The notes below the pieces were generated by a model. The model saw nothing but the letters and a program-made list of their open reading frames with translations. It searched no databases and was not told the DNA's origin. Source: Cyanobacteriota bacterium (GTDB lineage: Bacteria; Cyanobacteriota; Cyanobacteriia; Phormidesmidales; Phormidesmidaceae). From it: a DNA stretch of 10,320 bases. The translations under genes and the position numbers were made by a program. Below, piece after piece: positions 1 to 5,744 of this stretch. The stretch is from NCBI GenBank assembly GCA_027619675.1, contig JAQCHG010000024.1, positions 1-10,320 of the forward strand, written 5' to 3'. The first letter of the stretch is position 1. The number at the start of each line of letters is the position of its first letter.

Positions 1-314
1 AACAAATCAACCATTTCTTGGCCAATGCCCAAAACCCTGAAATGGGACCACAACTGCTGGCCCTGTTGCAGCGGGAGGAGGTGACCCGCACCTGGGTACA
101 CCTATTTTTGGATGAGCAGATGGCGGCGGACGAGATTCTGCCCGTTATTCGCACCTACCATCCCCTGACGAAGGGCACGGGGGCGATCGCCAGTCCCCGC
201 TATGCTTGCCCCGTGGCCAGTTGCCACCGGGAATGGTACCGCCGCAGCCTTGATCAGCCCATCCCCAGTTGCCCCATCCACAACCTGTCTTTGGTGCGGG
301 CCAGTAAGGGTTAG
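1..314 (+). CDS. C-terminal fragment of an unrecognised protein with a Cys/His (zinc-type) cluster
   Basis: The frame is open from the left edge, so the true start lies outside the window; about 103 C-terminal codons are visible. A TTG at 18 is a possible internal start but has no convincing ribosome binding site. The first part reads as an amphipathic helical segment. The tail carries Cys codons at 207 and 222 and a C-x2-H pair at 270-281, giving C-x4-C-x15-C-x2-H, with Trp and Tyr just after the second Cys. That spacing suits a small zinc-binding knuckle. I do not recognise the family and assign no function. Codon use resembles the neighbouring genes. The gene converges on the DUF3318 gene, with a hairpin between them. 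Confidence 0.6.
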   Translation, partial: QINHFLANAQNPEMGPQLLALLQREEVTRTWVHLFLDEQMAADEILPVIRTYHPLTKGTGAIASPRYACPVASCHREWYRRSLDQPIPSCPIHNLSLVRASKG

Positions 315-384
315 GATTGCGCGGTGTGATGTGCCAGCCGTTTCCTGGGGCAAGGGAGCAATGATGATGCGCCCTGACAAACAA

Positions 385-415
385 CAGGCTGGCGTCCTCG
401 TGGAACGTCAGCCTG
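385..415 (-). terminator. Hairpin terminator between convergent genes
   Basis: Arms 385-395 and 405-415 form an 11-bp stem around a 9-base loop, with one imperfect pair: a G-U wobble in plus-strand RNA and an A-C mismatch in minus-strand RNA. Read on the minus strand the stem is followed by TTGTTTGT, a U-rich tract as in an intrinsic terminator, about 43 bases after the DUF3318 stop codon. No T-run follows on the plus strand, but the better-paired plus-strand stem could also help end the upstream gene's transcript. Confidence 0.55.
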
Positions 416-457
416 CAAAGATCTGAAGGTGGGAGGTTCACCCGAGGCGGGGAAACC

Positions 458-1105
458 CTAGTAGCCGGGGCGGGGGACGCTGGCTTGGGCACGTTCTTTC
501 GCCTTAGCGGCACTCTTGCGGAGGGCGTCGAGGCGCTTCACATATTGGTCGCGCTTGCGCTTTTTGGGGGTTTGCTCAATTAGGGTCTTGAGGGCGCTGC
601 CGAGGCTTTTGTAAGCATTGGGCAGGGTGTAGCCAAAGCGAGTGGAGATCGCGATCGCCCGTTCATCCGCCTCAATCTCTTCCGCCACAGTCTTTTGGGG
701 GTTGTTGCGGCGATAGAGTCGCCAACCAGAAAACCCGCAGAGGGCTAGCGCTAAGACCAGGAGTAGCCCATCCTGCACCCACAGTTCCCCAATAGCACCC
801 CCTAGACCAATGGCCAGGGCTGCCATTTCCCAGCCATCGCGGGGGATGGTGTCGTTTTGGATGCGCCCCACCTCATGCCAGAACATCAGGTTGCGCTGGT
901 CTAGGGCCAACCCTTCCCACTTCGCCAGATCGATTTGAATTTCTACCTGATCCTTGCCCAGTTCTTCACAGGTGATCAGGGGGGGGGTGACATCGGTTGC
1001 CGCTTCCACCGTTACCCAACTCTGGAGTTCTGGCGGCAATAGGCTCCGCAAACGGCGCAGTTCTCCCATGTCGGCGCGGGCGGTGGAGGTGGCGTAGGAA
1101 GTCAT
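458..1105 (-). CDS. DUF3318 family membrane protein
   Basis: A 215-residue protein that I recognise as the cyanobacterial DUF3318 family; its function is not established. I chose the ATG at 1105 because family members begin with the matching Met-Thr-Ser segment and an AGG lies just upstream; the frame stays open about 96 bases further upstream but that part does not look coding. A conserved N-terminal region (residues 10-90) contains LRRLRSLLPPELQSW. A hydrophobic hairpin spans roughly residues 93-128, followed by the basic segment RLYRR. A conserved segment (143-180) includes RFGYTLPNAYKSLG. The C-terminus is very basic and probably cytoplasmic. Residues 77-81 read HEVGR and residues 142-149 read EEIEADER, which resembles an M48-type zincin whose second His is lost (see findings). 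The protein is probably in the plasma or thylakoid membrane. The gene is monocistronic on its strand here. Confidence 0.85.
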   Translation of the reverse strand: MTSYATSTARADMGELRRLRSLLPPELQSWVTVEAATDVTPPLITCEELGKDQVEIQIDLAKWEGLALDQRNLMFWHEVGRIQNDTIPRDGWEMAALAIGLGGAIGELWVQDGLLLVLALALCGFSGWRLYRRNNPQKTVAEEIEADERAIAISTRFGYTLPNAYKSLGSALKTLIEQTPKKRKRDQYVKRLDALRKSAAKAKERAQASVPRPGY

Positions 1106-1112
1106 AAACCTT

Positions 1113-1146
1113 ACAGTTGTCTGTGGGGAACAGTTGTCTGTGGGAA
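1113..1146. repeat. Two 17-bp tandem repeats upstream of the DUF3318 gene
   Basis: Positions 1113-1129 and 1130-1146 are two head-to-tail copies of ACAGTTGTCTGTGGGGA, the second differing at one base. Each copy contains ACAG-N4-CTGT, a short dyad. The array starts 8 bases upstream of the DUF3318 start codon, so it lies in the leader or promoter of that gene and could be a paired binding site. It could also be a simple slippage duplication. Confidence 0.6.
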
Positions 1147-1363
1147 ACGGTGTCAGGTCAGTGCAGAGATCTGCCCAAAACCGGGTGCAAATTATCGTCA
1201 TCTTATCCTATTGGACCGATGGCCGACCCAGCGCCTGGGTGCGGATCCGCGTACTCTTGGAGCGGCCTGGGAATGGCCCCGGTTTGGTTAAGGGTTGCTG
1301 GGGCGGGGGCGCAGCGGGGCACTCCCCAGTTCTGGTTAGGACGTTCCGGTGAGGACGCTGCGG

Positions 1364-1645
1364 TTAGGACCGACGATCTTCGAGGCGAAATAAAACCACC
1401 ATCAGGGCGACGATGCCCACTTGCAGCAGCAGGTTGGGCACGGCCTGGCTGAGGTCGCGCCCTGCCGCCACCTGGGTCAAGAAGACAAAGGCCCCGATCG
1501 CCCCAGAGGCCCCCACCCCGCCATACACAAATTTGCGCAGCCCCTTGTAGGGGGCTTTGGCCTCCGCCATCAGGCGGGCATATCTCTCGGGGCTCATGCC
1601 GGGGGGCGGTTTTGGCTGGGGGGAAGACGGCTTGGAATCTGCCAT
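1364..1645 (-). CDS. DUF3493 family (LPA1/REP27-type) small membrane protein
   Basis: A 93-residue protein. It has a Pro/Ser-rich N-terminus, then a conserved core APYKGLRKFVYGGVGASG (about residues 32-49), a first membrane helix (about 41-58), a short polar loop, a second helix (about 69-86) ending in LFRLEDRR. I recognise this as DUF3493 (Pfam PF11998, by recollection), the family that includes the plant and algal photosystem II assembly and repair factors LPA1/REP27. The cyanobacterial proteins are short and lack the TPR part of the eukaryotic ones. A role near photosystem II biogenesis is therefore an inference from family membership. The ATG at 1645 was chosen because the open frame upstream, to 1813, is Cys/Arg-rich and not family-like. 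No strong Shine-Dalgarno is visible. Confidence 0.8.
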   Translation of the reverse strand: MADSKPSSPQPKPPPGMSPERYARLMAEAKAPYKGLRKFVYGGVGASGAIGAFVFLTQVAAGRDLSQAVPNLLLQVGIVALMVVLFRLEDRRS

Positions 1646-1768
1646 GGGTGGTCTCAAATCCGGTTGATTACGCTGTTTTCGGCATCGGTTGCGAATCCCT
1701 AACCCCCGACATGGTTTGGTTTTGATGGGGGCGTTGACCAGGGCTCCGTTGCACCGCTGGTATCCGGT

Positions 1769-1831
1769 GGCTAGGGGCTGACATCCATTAGCGCAATAAC
1801 CCTTGTTGTACAACGGCTACAGCCCCTAGCC
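1769..1831. repeat. 12-bp perfect inverted repeat with an internal palindrome
   Basis: GGCTAGGGGCTG at 1769-1780 and its exact reverse complement at 1820-1831 are separated by 39 bases. The spacer contains the 10-bp palindrome GTTGTACAAC (1805-1814). The pair lies in the divergent region between the DUF3493 and YccF-type genes. It could be a cruciform or RNA stem, an operator pair, or the remains of a miniature inverted-repeat element. No flanking target-site duplication is obvious. Confidence 0.6.
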
Positions 1832-1880
1832 CCATCCCAGAGGCGGGCGCGGCAATGCTAGCCCAGCAAGACTGTCACCT

Positions 1881-1920
1881 GTCATTAATGACGCGCCCTA
1901 GGGATGACTGCCTTTATGAT
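1881..1920 (+). promoter_or_regulatory. Perfect 12-bp palindrome upstream of a candidate -10 box (YccF-type gene)
   Basis: GTCATTAATGAC at 1881-1892 is an exact palindrome. TATGAT at 1915-1920 is a good -10 candidate pointing towards the YccF-type gene, but no TTGACA-like -35 sits at the right spacing, and the palindrome is just upstream of where one would be. An activator or repressor site at this promoter is an inference. Transcription would start near 1927 and leave a leader of about 115 bases. Confidence 0.35.
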
Positions 1921-1932
1921 TCCACAATGATT

Positions 1933-1960
1933 CCCCAGGGTTGGGTAATCCCCCCTGGGG
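1933..1960. repeat. 8-bp stem-loop in the leader of the YccF-type gene
   Basis: CCCCAGGG (1933-1940) and CCCTGGGG (1953-1960) are exact inverted repeats around a 12-base spacer. It lies just downstream of the predicted start of transcription, so it would be in the 5' leader. G/C runs are common in this DNA, so significance is modest. Confidence 0.4.
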
Positions 1961-2030
1961 GTGCAACCTAGGCAGCGAGATCCATCGGTTAGGATGCCGA
2001 TAGGATGCGCCAACGGTGGAGCGATCGCCC

Positions 2031-2036
2031 AGGAGG
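2031..2036 (+). promoter_or_regulatory. Strong ribosome binding site fixing the GTG start of the YccF-type gene
   Basis: AGGAGG lies 6 bases before the GTG at 2043. The upstream in-frame GTG at 2016 lies before this site, so 2043 is the better start. Confidence 0.75.
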
Positions 2037-2042
2037 TTACCC

Positions 2043-2411
2043 GTGAGTTTGTTAGGCAACATTATTTGGCTCGTGTTTGGGGGCCTGATTGGGGCGATCG
2101 GCTATATCACGGGGGGCGTAAGTACCTGCCTCACCATCATCGGTATTCCCTTTGGTATTGAAACCATCAAGGTGGGCATTGCCACCCTCACCCCCTTTGG
2201 TAAGGAAATTGTGGAAGGTCCAGAGGTGGGCACCCCCCTGATCACCATCCTGAATGTGATCTGGTTCTTTTTGTTCGGCTGGGCGATCGCCCTCAACAAT
2301 CTGATTTGGGGGGTGGTGCTGGCTATCACCATCATCGGTTTGCCCTTTGCCAAGCAGCATTTCAAGCTGATGGTGCTGGCTATCATGCCCTTTGGCCGCA
2401 CCCTCAAGTAG
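2043..2411 (+). CDS. YccF domain-containing inner-membrane protein
   Basis: A 122-residue, almost wholly hydrophobic protein of the YccF family (small inner-membrane proteins of unknown molecular function). The sequence is an internal duplication. The first unit (about residues 6-53) carries NIIWLVFGG followed by LTIIGIPFGIETIKVGIATLTPFG. The second (about 71-119) carries NVIWFFLFGW followed by ITIIGLPFAKQHFKLMVLAIMPFG. Each unit contributes hydrophobic segments and a conserved G-[IL]-P-F turn, as the tandem YccF domains do. Length matches a compact family member. The GTG start at 2043 is set by a near-consensus AGGAGG. The gene ends 89 bases before the tRNA gene, which has its own promoter candidate. 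Confidence 0.88.
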   Translation: MSLLGNIIWLVFGGLIGAIGYITGGVSTCLTIIGIPFGIETIKVGIATLTPFGKEIVEGPEVGTPLITILNVIWFFLFGWAIALNNLIWGVVLAITIIGLPFAKQHFKLMVLAIMPFGRTLK

Positions 2412-2477
2412 GGGCTGCCACGGGGATTGGCCCCCTGGGAATTGTGCCCAAGCGGTCTATGACGGTGGGAAATCCCC

Positions 2478-2486
2478 TGCTAAAAT
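2478..2486 (+). promoter_or_regulatory. Extended -10 promoter candidate for tRNA-Thr
   Basis: TGCTAAAAT matches the extended -10 pattern TGnTATAAT at five of the six -10 box positions and has the upstream TG. It lies 14 bases before the mature tRNA 5' end, which would put the start site a few bases upstream of the tRNA. No convincing -35 is present, as expected for an extended -10 promoter. Confidence 0.5.
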
Positions 2487-2500
2487 TGCAAATGGCGTGT

Positions 2501-2572
2501 GCCGATGTAGCTCAGTGGTAGAGCACTCGATTCGTAATCGAGCGGCCAGGGGTTCAAATCCCCTCATCGGCT
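2501..2572 (+). tRNA. trnT-CGU: tRNA-Thr (anticodon CGU)
   Basis: A full cloverleaf can be folded. The acceptor arm is 2501-2507 with 2565-2571 (7 perfect pairs). The D stem is 2510-2513 with 2521-2524. The anticodon stem is CTCGA/TCGAG around TTCGTAA, so the anticodon CGT is at 2533-2535 and reads ACG, threonine. There is a 5-base variable loop, and the T stem AGGGG/CCCCT closes the loop TTCAAAT. The discriminator base is T at 2572. The 3' CCA is not encoded and must be added by the CCA enzyme, as is common in cyanobacteria. A short T-rich stretch (2572-2579) follows and may help end the transcript. Confidence 0.96.
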
Positions 2573-2597
2573 TTTGTTTATTGTCAGTAGGCGGTGT

Positions 2598-2641
2598 CTG
2601 TTGGATGCTCCCTGGGTGGCCCAGCCCCTGAGGGGGAACAG
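2598..2641. other. Folded segment between tRNA-Thr and the end of the cyclase gene
   Basis: Outer arms CTGTT (2598-2602) and AACAG (2637-2641) enclose two small hairpins: CTGGG-TGG-CCCAG (2612-2624) and CCCC-TGA-GGGG (2625-2635). The whole can fold as a three-way junction immediately after the stop codon of the minus-strand cyclase gene. A terminator role for that gene is possible, but no clear U-tract follows on the minus strand. Confidence 0.3.
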
Positions 2642-2642
2642 G

Positions 2643-4835
2643 CTACCGCTTTTGATCAAAGGCCCAGACCCCATCCCAAGTTGGGGGGGCGTCGTGCTGT
2701 TGTAGGTGGGTGAGGCGCTCGATATAAAGCTGGGCGGCCCCGTCCTCAGGGTTGAGGGCTAGGACCTGATGAAAGCAAGCGATCGCGGCGGCCCATTGGC
2801 GATCGCGATAGCCTTGCACCCCTTGCTCAAATAGTGCCTGGGTTTTCAGCTTCAGGGTCCGGCGGGCTGGGGGTTCCGCCTCCAGGACCTCATATCCATA
2901 TACATAGCCCCGGCGGCCCTTCACCATCACCCGATCTAAAAAGCGCAGGGTAAAGGGATGGTCTGGTGATAGGTGGTGTACGACATCCCCAGAAATCAAG
3001 AGCGGCACATGGTAGAGCTTCGACAGCCCTTCTAATCGGGCCGCCAAATTCACCGTATCCGAGAGGGCATCCCCCTGCATCCGGGTGGGCTCTCCGATGA
3101 TCCCCAACATCAAGGGGCCAGTGTGTAGACCGATGCCAATTTCAATGGGGGCGTGGTCGGCAGTGGCATTCAGGGTGTTGTACTGGCGCACCTGATCAAA
3201 CTGGGCCAGGGCAGCGGCGATCGCATCCTCCACCCGCTTGGGGAACACCGCCATCACACTGTCGCCAATGAACTTGACCACAAACCCCTGGTGACGGCGA
3301 ATTTCGGGGGAAATGCTTTGCAGGTAAGTATTCATGAACTCCGCCAGGGCTTGGGGGGCCATGCACTCCGCGAGGGCCGTAAATTGACGAATGTCCGCAA
3401 ACATCACCGTCATTTCCTGGCTGATGTGATCCCCTAGGTTCACCTCCGTCACACTGCGCTTGTTGAAAAAGTCCAGATATTCCGACGGAAAGAACCGGGC
3501 AAAGGCATTTTTCTGGGCCTCTAGCCGCAGAAAGGTCTGCTGCAACTTGGCGGCCATGTTGTCCACCGATCGCGCCAGTTGCCCCACTTCATCGGTGCGA
3601 TCGGAGGGCAAGGGCTGGTCCCAACGGCCCCGCGCAATGGCCATCACCGCCCGGTTCAGGCTGAGAATGGGGGCTGTAATCCGCCGGGTGGAGACAATGC
3701 CCACCCCGAGGGCGATCGCCAACGCCACAGCACAAAGGGCGATGGTGATGCGGGTATTGGTGTGGATTTGCCCCATGATGTCCGCCTCGGGCACCACCAC
3801 CACAATCAACCAGTCCAACCCAAAGCCGTCACTAAAGGGCACCACCTCTAGGTACTGCCGTTGGCCCTGAAACTCAAAGCTGAGTTGCTGTACGCTGCGG
3901 ATGCGATCGAAACTGCCAAACTCCTGGCGCAGATAGAGGGCGGTGTTACTGACGAGGGGACTGCGGCTGTTAGCGGCCTGCAAAAACTCCACCCGATCCT
4001 CGGTTCCCTGCACCAGGGGTTCGTCGGTGGAACTGGAAATCAAATGGCCCTGGCGATCCACCACGAAGGCGTGGCCCGCCCGACCAATGGGTAACTGGCT
4101 GAGAAAGTCTCGAAATTCCTCCGGTAGCACCACGTCCGCCGCGCAGACCCCCAACAACTGGCTGCCCTGGTCGTCATAAACGGGCAGGCTAGCGGTCACG
4201 TTGGGCAACCCGGTGGTGAAGGCCAAATAGACATCCGTCCAGGTGGGCTGTTCCTCGGTGATGGCGGCTTGAAACCAGGGCCGGGTACGGGCGTCGTAAC
4301 GCTCATCTGCCTGCCGTACCCAATGTTGTCGATAGCCCCGCACATCCAGGCTGTAATAGTCCCGCAAAAAGTCATTCCCGCCGTTGCCATAGGACAGTTG
4401 CAGTTCCCCCGTGTCCGGTAACCGCAACACGCCAAAAAACTCCCCCGATCGCGCACTGCCGCAGTAGACAAAGGCAATGTTGGGGTAGATTTTCATCTGC
4501 TGGAACATTAGATGTTCCCCATAGGCCGCCCCATTAATGTCAATGTCTCCACTGCTAAAGGCGGTGGCATTAAGGCGGTTGATGGCGTGGGGATCGCCAA
4601 AGTACTGGGTCAGTTCCCCCTTGATGCGGGCGGAAATCTCACTCCGCAATTGGGACGCCAGGGCCTGCACCGCCTGCTGACCATTGCGAAAGGATAGATA
4701 GCCCACTAACCCCACCGCCGCCATCAGTTGGATTAATACGGGCACGGTAAACATCACCCGCAACGAGGGGTAGCGGATGCGATGGAGGGTGGAACGCCCC
4801 CAGCGGTGGATGGAGTCAGGCAGCTTCACAAACAC
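2643..4835 (-). CDS. Membrane-bound class III nucleotidyl (probably adenylate) cyclase with sensor, HAMP and TPR-like tail
   Basis: A 730-residue protein predicted to make cyclic nucleotide in response to an extracytoplasmic signal. Order: N-terminal membrane helix (about 27-48); periplasmic Cache-type sensor (about 50-350), with RTRPWFQAA and a LLGVCAADVVL strand typical of dCache; second helix (about 361-382); HAMP (about 384-436) with DEVGQLARSVDNM; linker ARFFPSEYLDFF; catalytic domain (about 472-650); TPR-like helices (about 661-705). Catalytic residues look complete: metal Asp481 in FADIRQFT and Asp525 in KFIGDSVMAVF, adenine-selecting Lys521 and Asp593, transition-state Asn596 and Arg600 in SDTVNLAARLE, and a phosphate-binding Lys639. 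Lys plus Asp favours ATP over GTP. Start is uncertain: GTG codons at 4835 and 4829 (the latter better spaced from AGG), or ATG at 4754; the family's pre-helix segment favours one of the GTGs. No cognate partner gene is adjacent. Confidence 0.9.
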   Translation of the reverse strand: MFVKLPDSIHRWGRSTLHRIRYPSLRVMFTVPVLIQLMAAVGLVGYLSFRNGQQAVQALASQLRSEISARIKGELTQYFGDPHAINRLNATAFSSGDIDINGAAYGEHLMFQQMKIYPNIAFVYCGSARSGEFFGVLRLPDTGELQLSYGNGGNDFLRDYYSLDVRGYRQHWVRQADERYDARTRPWFQAAITEEQPTWTDVYLAFTTGLPNVTASLPVYDDQGSQLLGVCAADVVLPEEFRDFLSQLPIGRAGHAFVVDRQGHLISSSTDEPLVQGTEDRVEFLQAANSRSPLVSNTALYLRQEFGSFDRIRSVQQLSFEFQGQRQYLEVVPFSDGFGLDWLIVVVVPEADIMGQIHTNTRITIALCAVALAIALGVGIVSTRRITAPILSLNRAVMAIARGRWDQPLPSDRTDEVGQLARSVDNMAAKLQQTFLRLEAQKNAFARFFPSEYLDFFNKRSVTEVNLGDHISQEMTVMFADIRQFTALAECMAPQALAEFMNTYLQSISPEIRRHQGFVVKFIGDSVMAVFPKRVEDAIAAALAQFDQVRQYNTLNATADHAPIEIGIGLHTGPLMLGIIGEPTRMQGDALSDTVNLAARLEGLSKLYHVPLLISGDVVHHLSPDHPFTLRFLDRVMVKGRRGYVYGYEVLEAEPPARRTLKLKTQALFEQGVQGYRDRQWAAAIACFHQVLALNPEDGAAQLYIERLTHLQQHDAPPTWDGVWAFDQKR

Positions 4836-5400
4836 CTAGCCATTGAGAATCGGCCATCACCCGCAAACCCAAGCATCCAGCCGATGACATCACCATGGGC
4901 GCGATCCCCGATTCCCCCAGTCCTTGAGGGCATGGGCGAGACCGCCCCATGGTGTGCCCAGGCCATGACGCAACCCGCTGGGCCTCTGATGATCTGCCTC
5001 AAATATTACCCATCCCAGCCGGTTTCTTCGGGAGATTCTGAGATAGGTCGAGATCGCCCCATAGCCCCCAGTACTGAAGCACCCGCTGTAGCCGCAGCAA
5101 CCCACCTAGACCGCCCTAGAAACATGTATCAAATAACACGTCAATATTTTCCTGAAACTCTCTGTGAAATTGCGGTCTTCAAAGGTAATTCATCCCCAAG
5201 AAACCCTTTGAAATAGAAGCAAAAATATTTTTCTTGCCATCCGCCGGTTTTGTCTTGGTCGCCTGTAATCCGTAAAGACCGCAGAATAAATGGGTGTAAT
5301 AAAACACTTTGATTTAAGTAATCACCCGCTGTGTATGGAAGATAAGGCGGCTTATAACAGAAGCATCGGGTAACTACCATCCACTCGCAACGCTAACGAC

Positions 5401-5436
5401 GATAGGTCGTATCTCGCTCCAGTGATACGACCTGTC
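5401..5436 (+). promoter_or_regulatory. 13-bp stem-loop in the leader of the 87-codon gene
   Basis: AGGTCGTATC (5404-5413) and GATACGACCT (5424-5433) are a perfect 10-bp inverted repeat around a 10-base loop. The stem extends outward by three more pairs, one a U-G wobble that exists only in plus-strand RNA. It ends 44 bases before the start codon at 5481 and does not cover the ribosome binding site. It could be an mRNA-stabilising or attenuating stem (ATTTCC follows it) or a DNA operator. The wobble mildly favours an RNA role. Confidence 0.6.
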
Positions 5437-5467
5437 ATTTCCACCCAGCCGTCAGTCAAGAAATAAC

Positions 5468-5472
5468 GGGAG
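5468..5472 (+). promoter_or_regulatory. Ribosome binding site of the 87-codon gene
   Basis: GGGAG lies 8 bases before the first ATG at 5481 and 11 before a second ATG at 5484. The spacing favours 5481. Confidence 0.5.
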
Positions 5473-5480
5473 ATCGCATC

Positions 5481-5744
5481 ATGATGCTTGCGTCTAAGCC
5501 CCAATCCCTCGGCGATGAATTGGCCACCATTCATAAAGCCAGTCTCACCATGAACGATATGTTCCTCGCGGAGGCAGCTTTGGTTTCCCGAGATCTGTTG
5601 TTGCAACTCACCCTGCGCAAGGGTGGCTCCCTGGCGGATGTCACCGCTGAAGACATTGTGCGGGAACTCCAGCGCCGCTCCCCCGGCACCTACGGCCCGC
5701 CGCCTGCCATTCCAGCCCCGGCCCCATGCGTGACAGCGGCCTAA
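5481..5744 (+). CDS. Unrecognised small soluble protein (87 aa)
   Basis: The product is not recognised. It is a small, soluble-looking protein with no signal peptide or membrane helix. Residues about 8-70 are rich in Leu, Ala, Glu and Arg and look mostly helical: MNDMFLAEAALVSRDLLLQL, then a Gly-Ser turn, then a second amphipathic helix DVTAEDIVRELQRR. The last 20 residues are a Pro/Ala-rich, probably disordered tail. Evidence that it is real: ATG with GGGAG at good spacing, third-position GC bias like neighbouring genes, and a structured leader upstream. It is flanked by gaps of 645 and 349 bases, so it is probably transcribed alone. It lies upstream of the STAND-like ATPase on the same strand, but no functional link can be shown. 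Confidence 0.6.
   Translation: MMLASKPQSLGDELATIHKASLTMNDMFLAEAALVSRDLLLQLTLRKGGSLADVTAEDIVRELQRRSPGTYGPPPAIPAPAPCVTAA

Larger units (their letters stand above)
4836..5480. other. Long intergenic region with an AT-rich half and several dyads
   Basis: No convincing coding sequence was found in these 645 bases. The left part is GC-rich and holds a bulged hairpin, CATGGGCG (4931-4938) against CGCCCCATG (4943-4951), upstream of the cyclase gene. From about 5120 to 5360 the DNA is clearly richer in A+T than its surroundings. It contains TTCAAAGG/CCTTTGAA (5178-5185/5205-5212), the palindrome AAAAATATTTTT (5221-5232) and a 9-bp inverted pair TGCGGTCTT/AAGACCGCA (5171-5179/5275-5283). GATAGGTCG occurs at 5042-5050 and again in the hairpin at 5401. 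It probably carries the promoters of the two divergent genes; a small RNA is possible but unproven. Confidence 0.5.

Noticed and set aside
145..513. Minus-strand open frame of 122 codons
   Set aside because: Overlaps the end of the DUF3318 gene and the upstream gene in another frame; Pro/Trp-rich shadow composition.
1241..1250. Palindrome GCGGATCCGC
   Set aside because: A 10-bp GC-rich palindrome is expected several times by chance in this window.
1646..1813. 56-codon N-terminal extension of the DUF3493 frame
   Set aside because: Cys/Arg-rich and crosses the inverted repeat; the ATG at 1645 matches the family start.
5171..5283. 9-bp inverted pair TGCGGTCTT/AAGACCGCA as terminal repeats of a mobile element
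   Set aside because: A 9-bp match at this distance is plausible by chance, there is no target duplication and no transposase.
5141..5380. Minus-strand open frame of 79 codons in the AT-rich island
   Set aside because: Aromatic and Cys-rich composition, no ribosome binding site, no family resemblance; looks like chance in a stop-poor stretch.
5352..5606. Minus-strand open frame of 84 codons
   Set aside because: Antisense to the 87-codon gene, which has the better start signal and codon bias.
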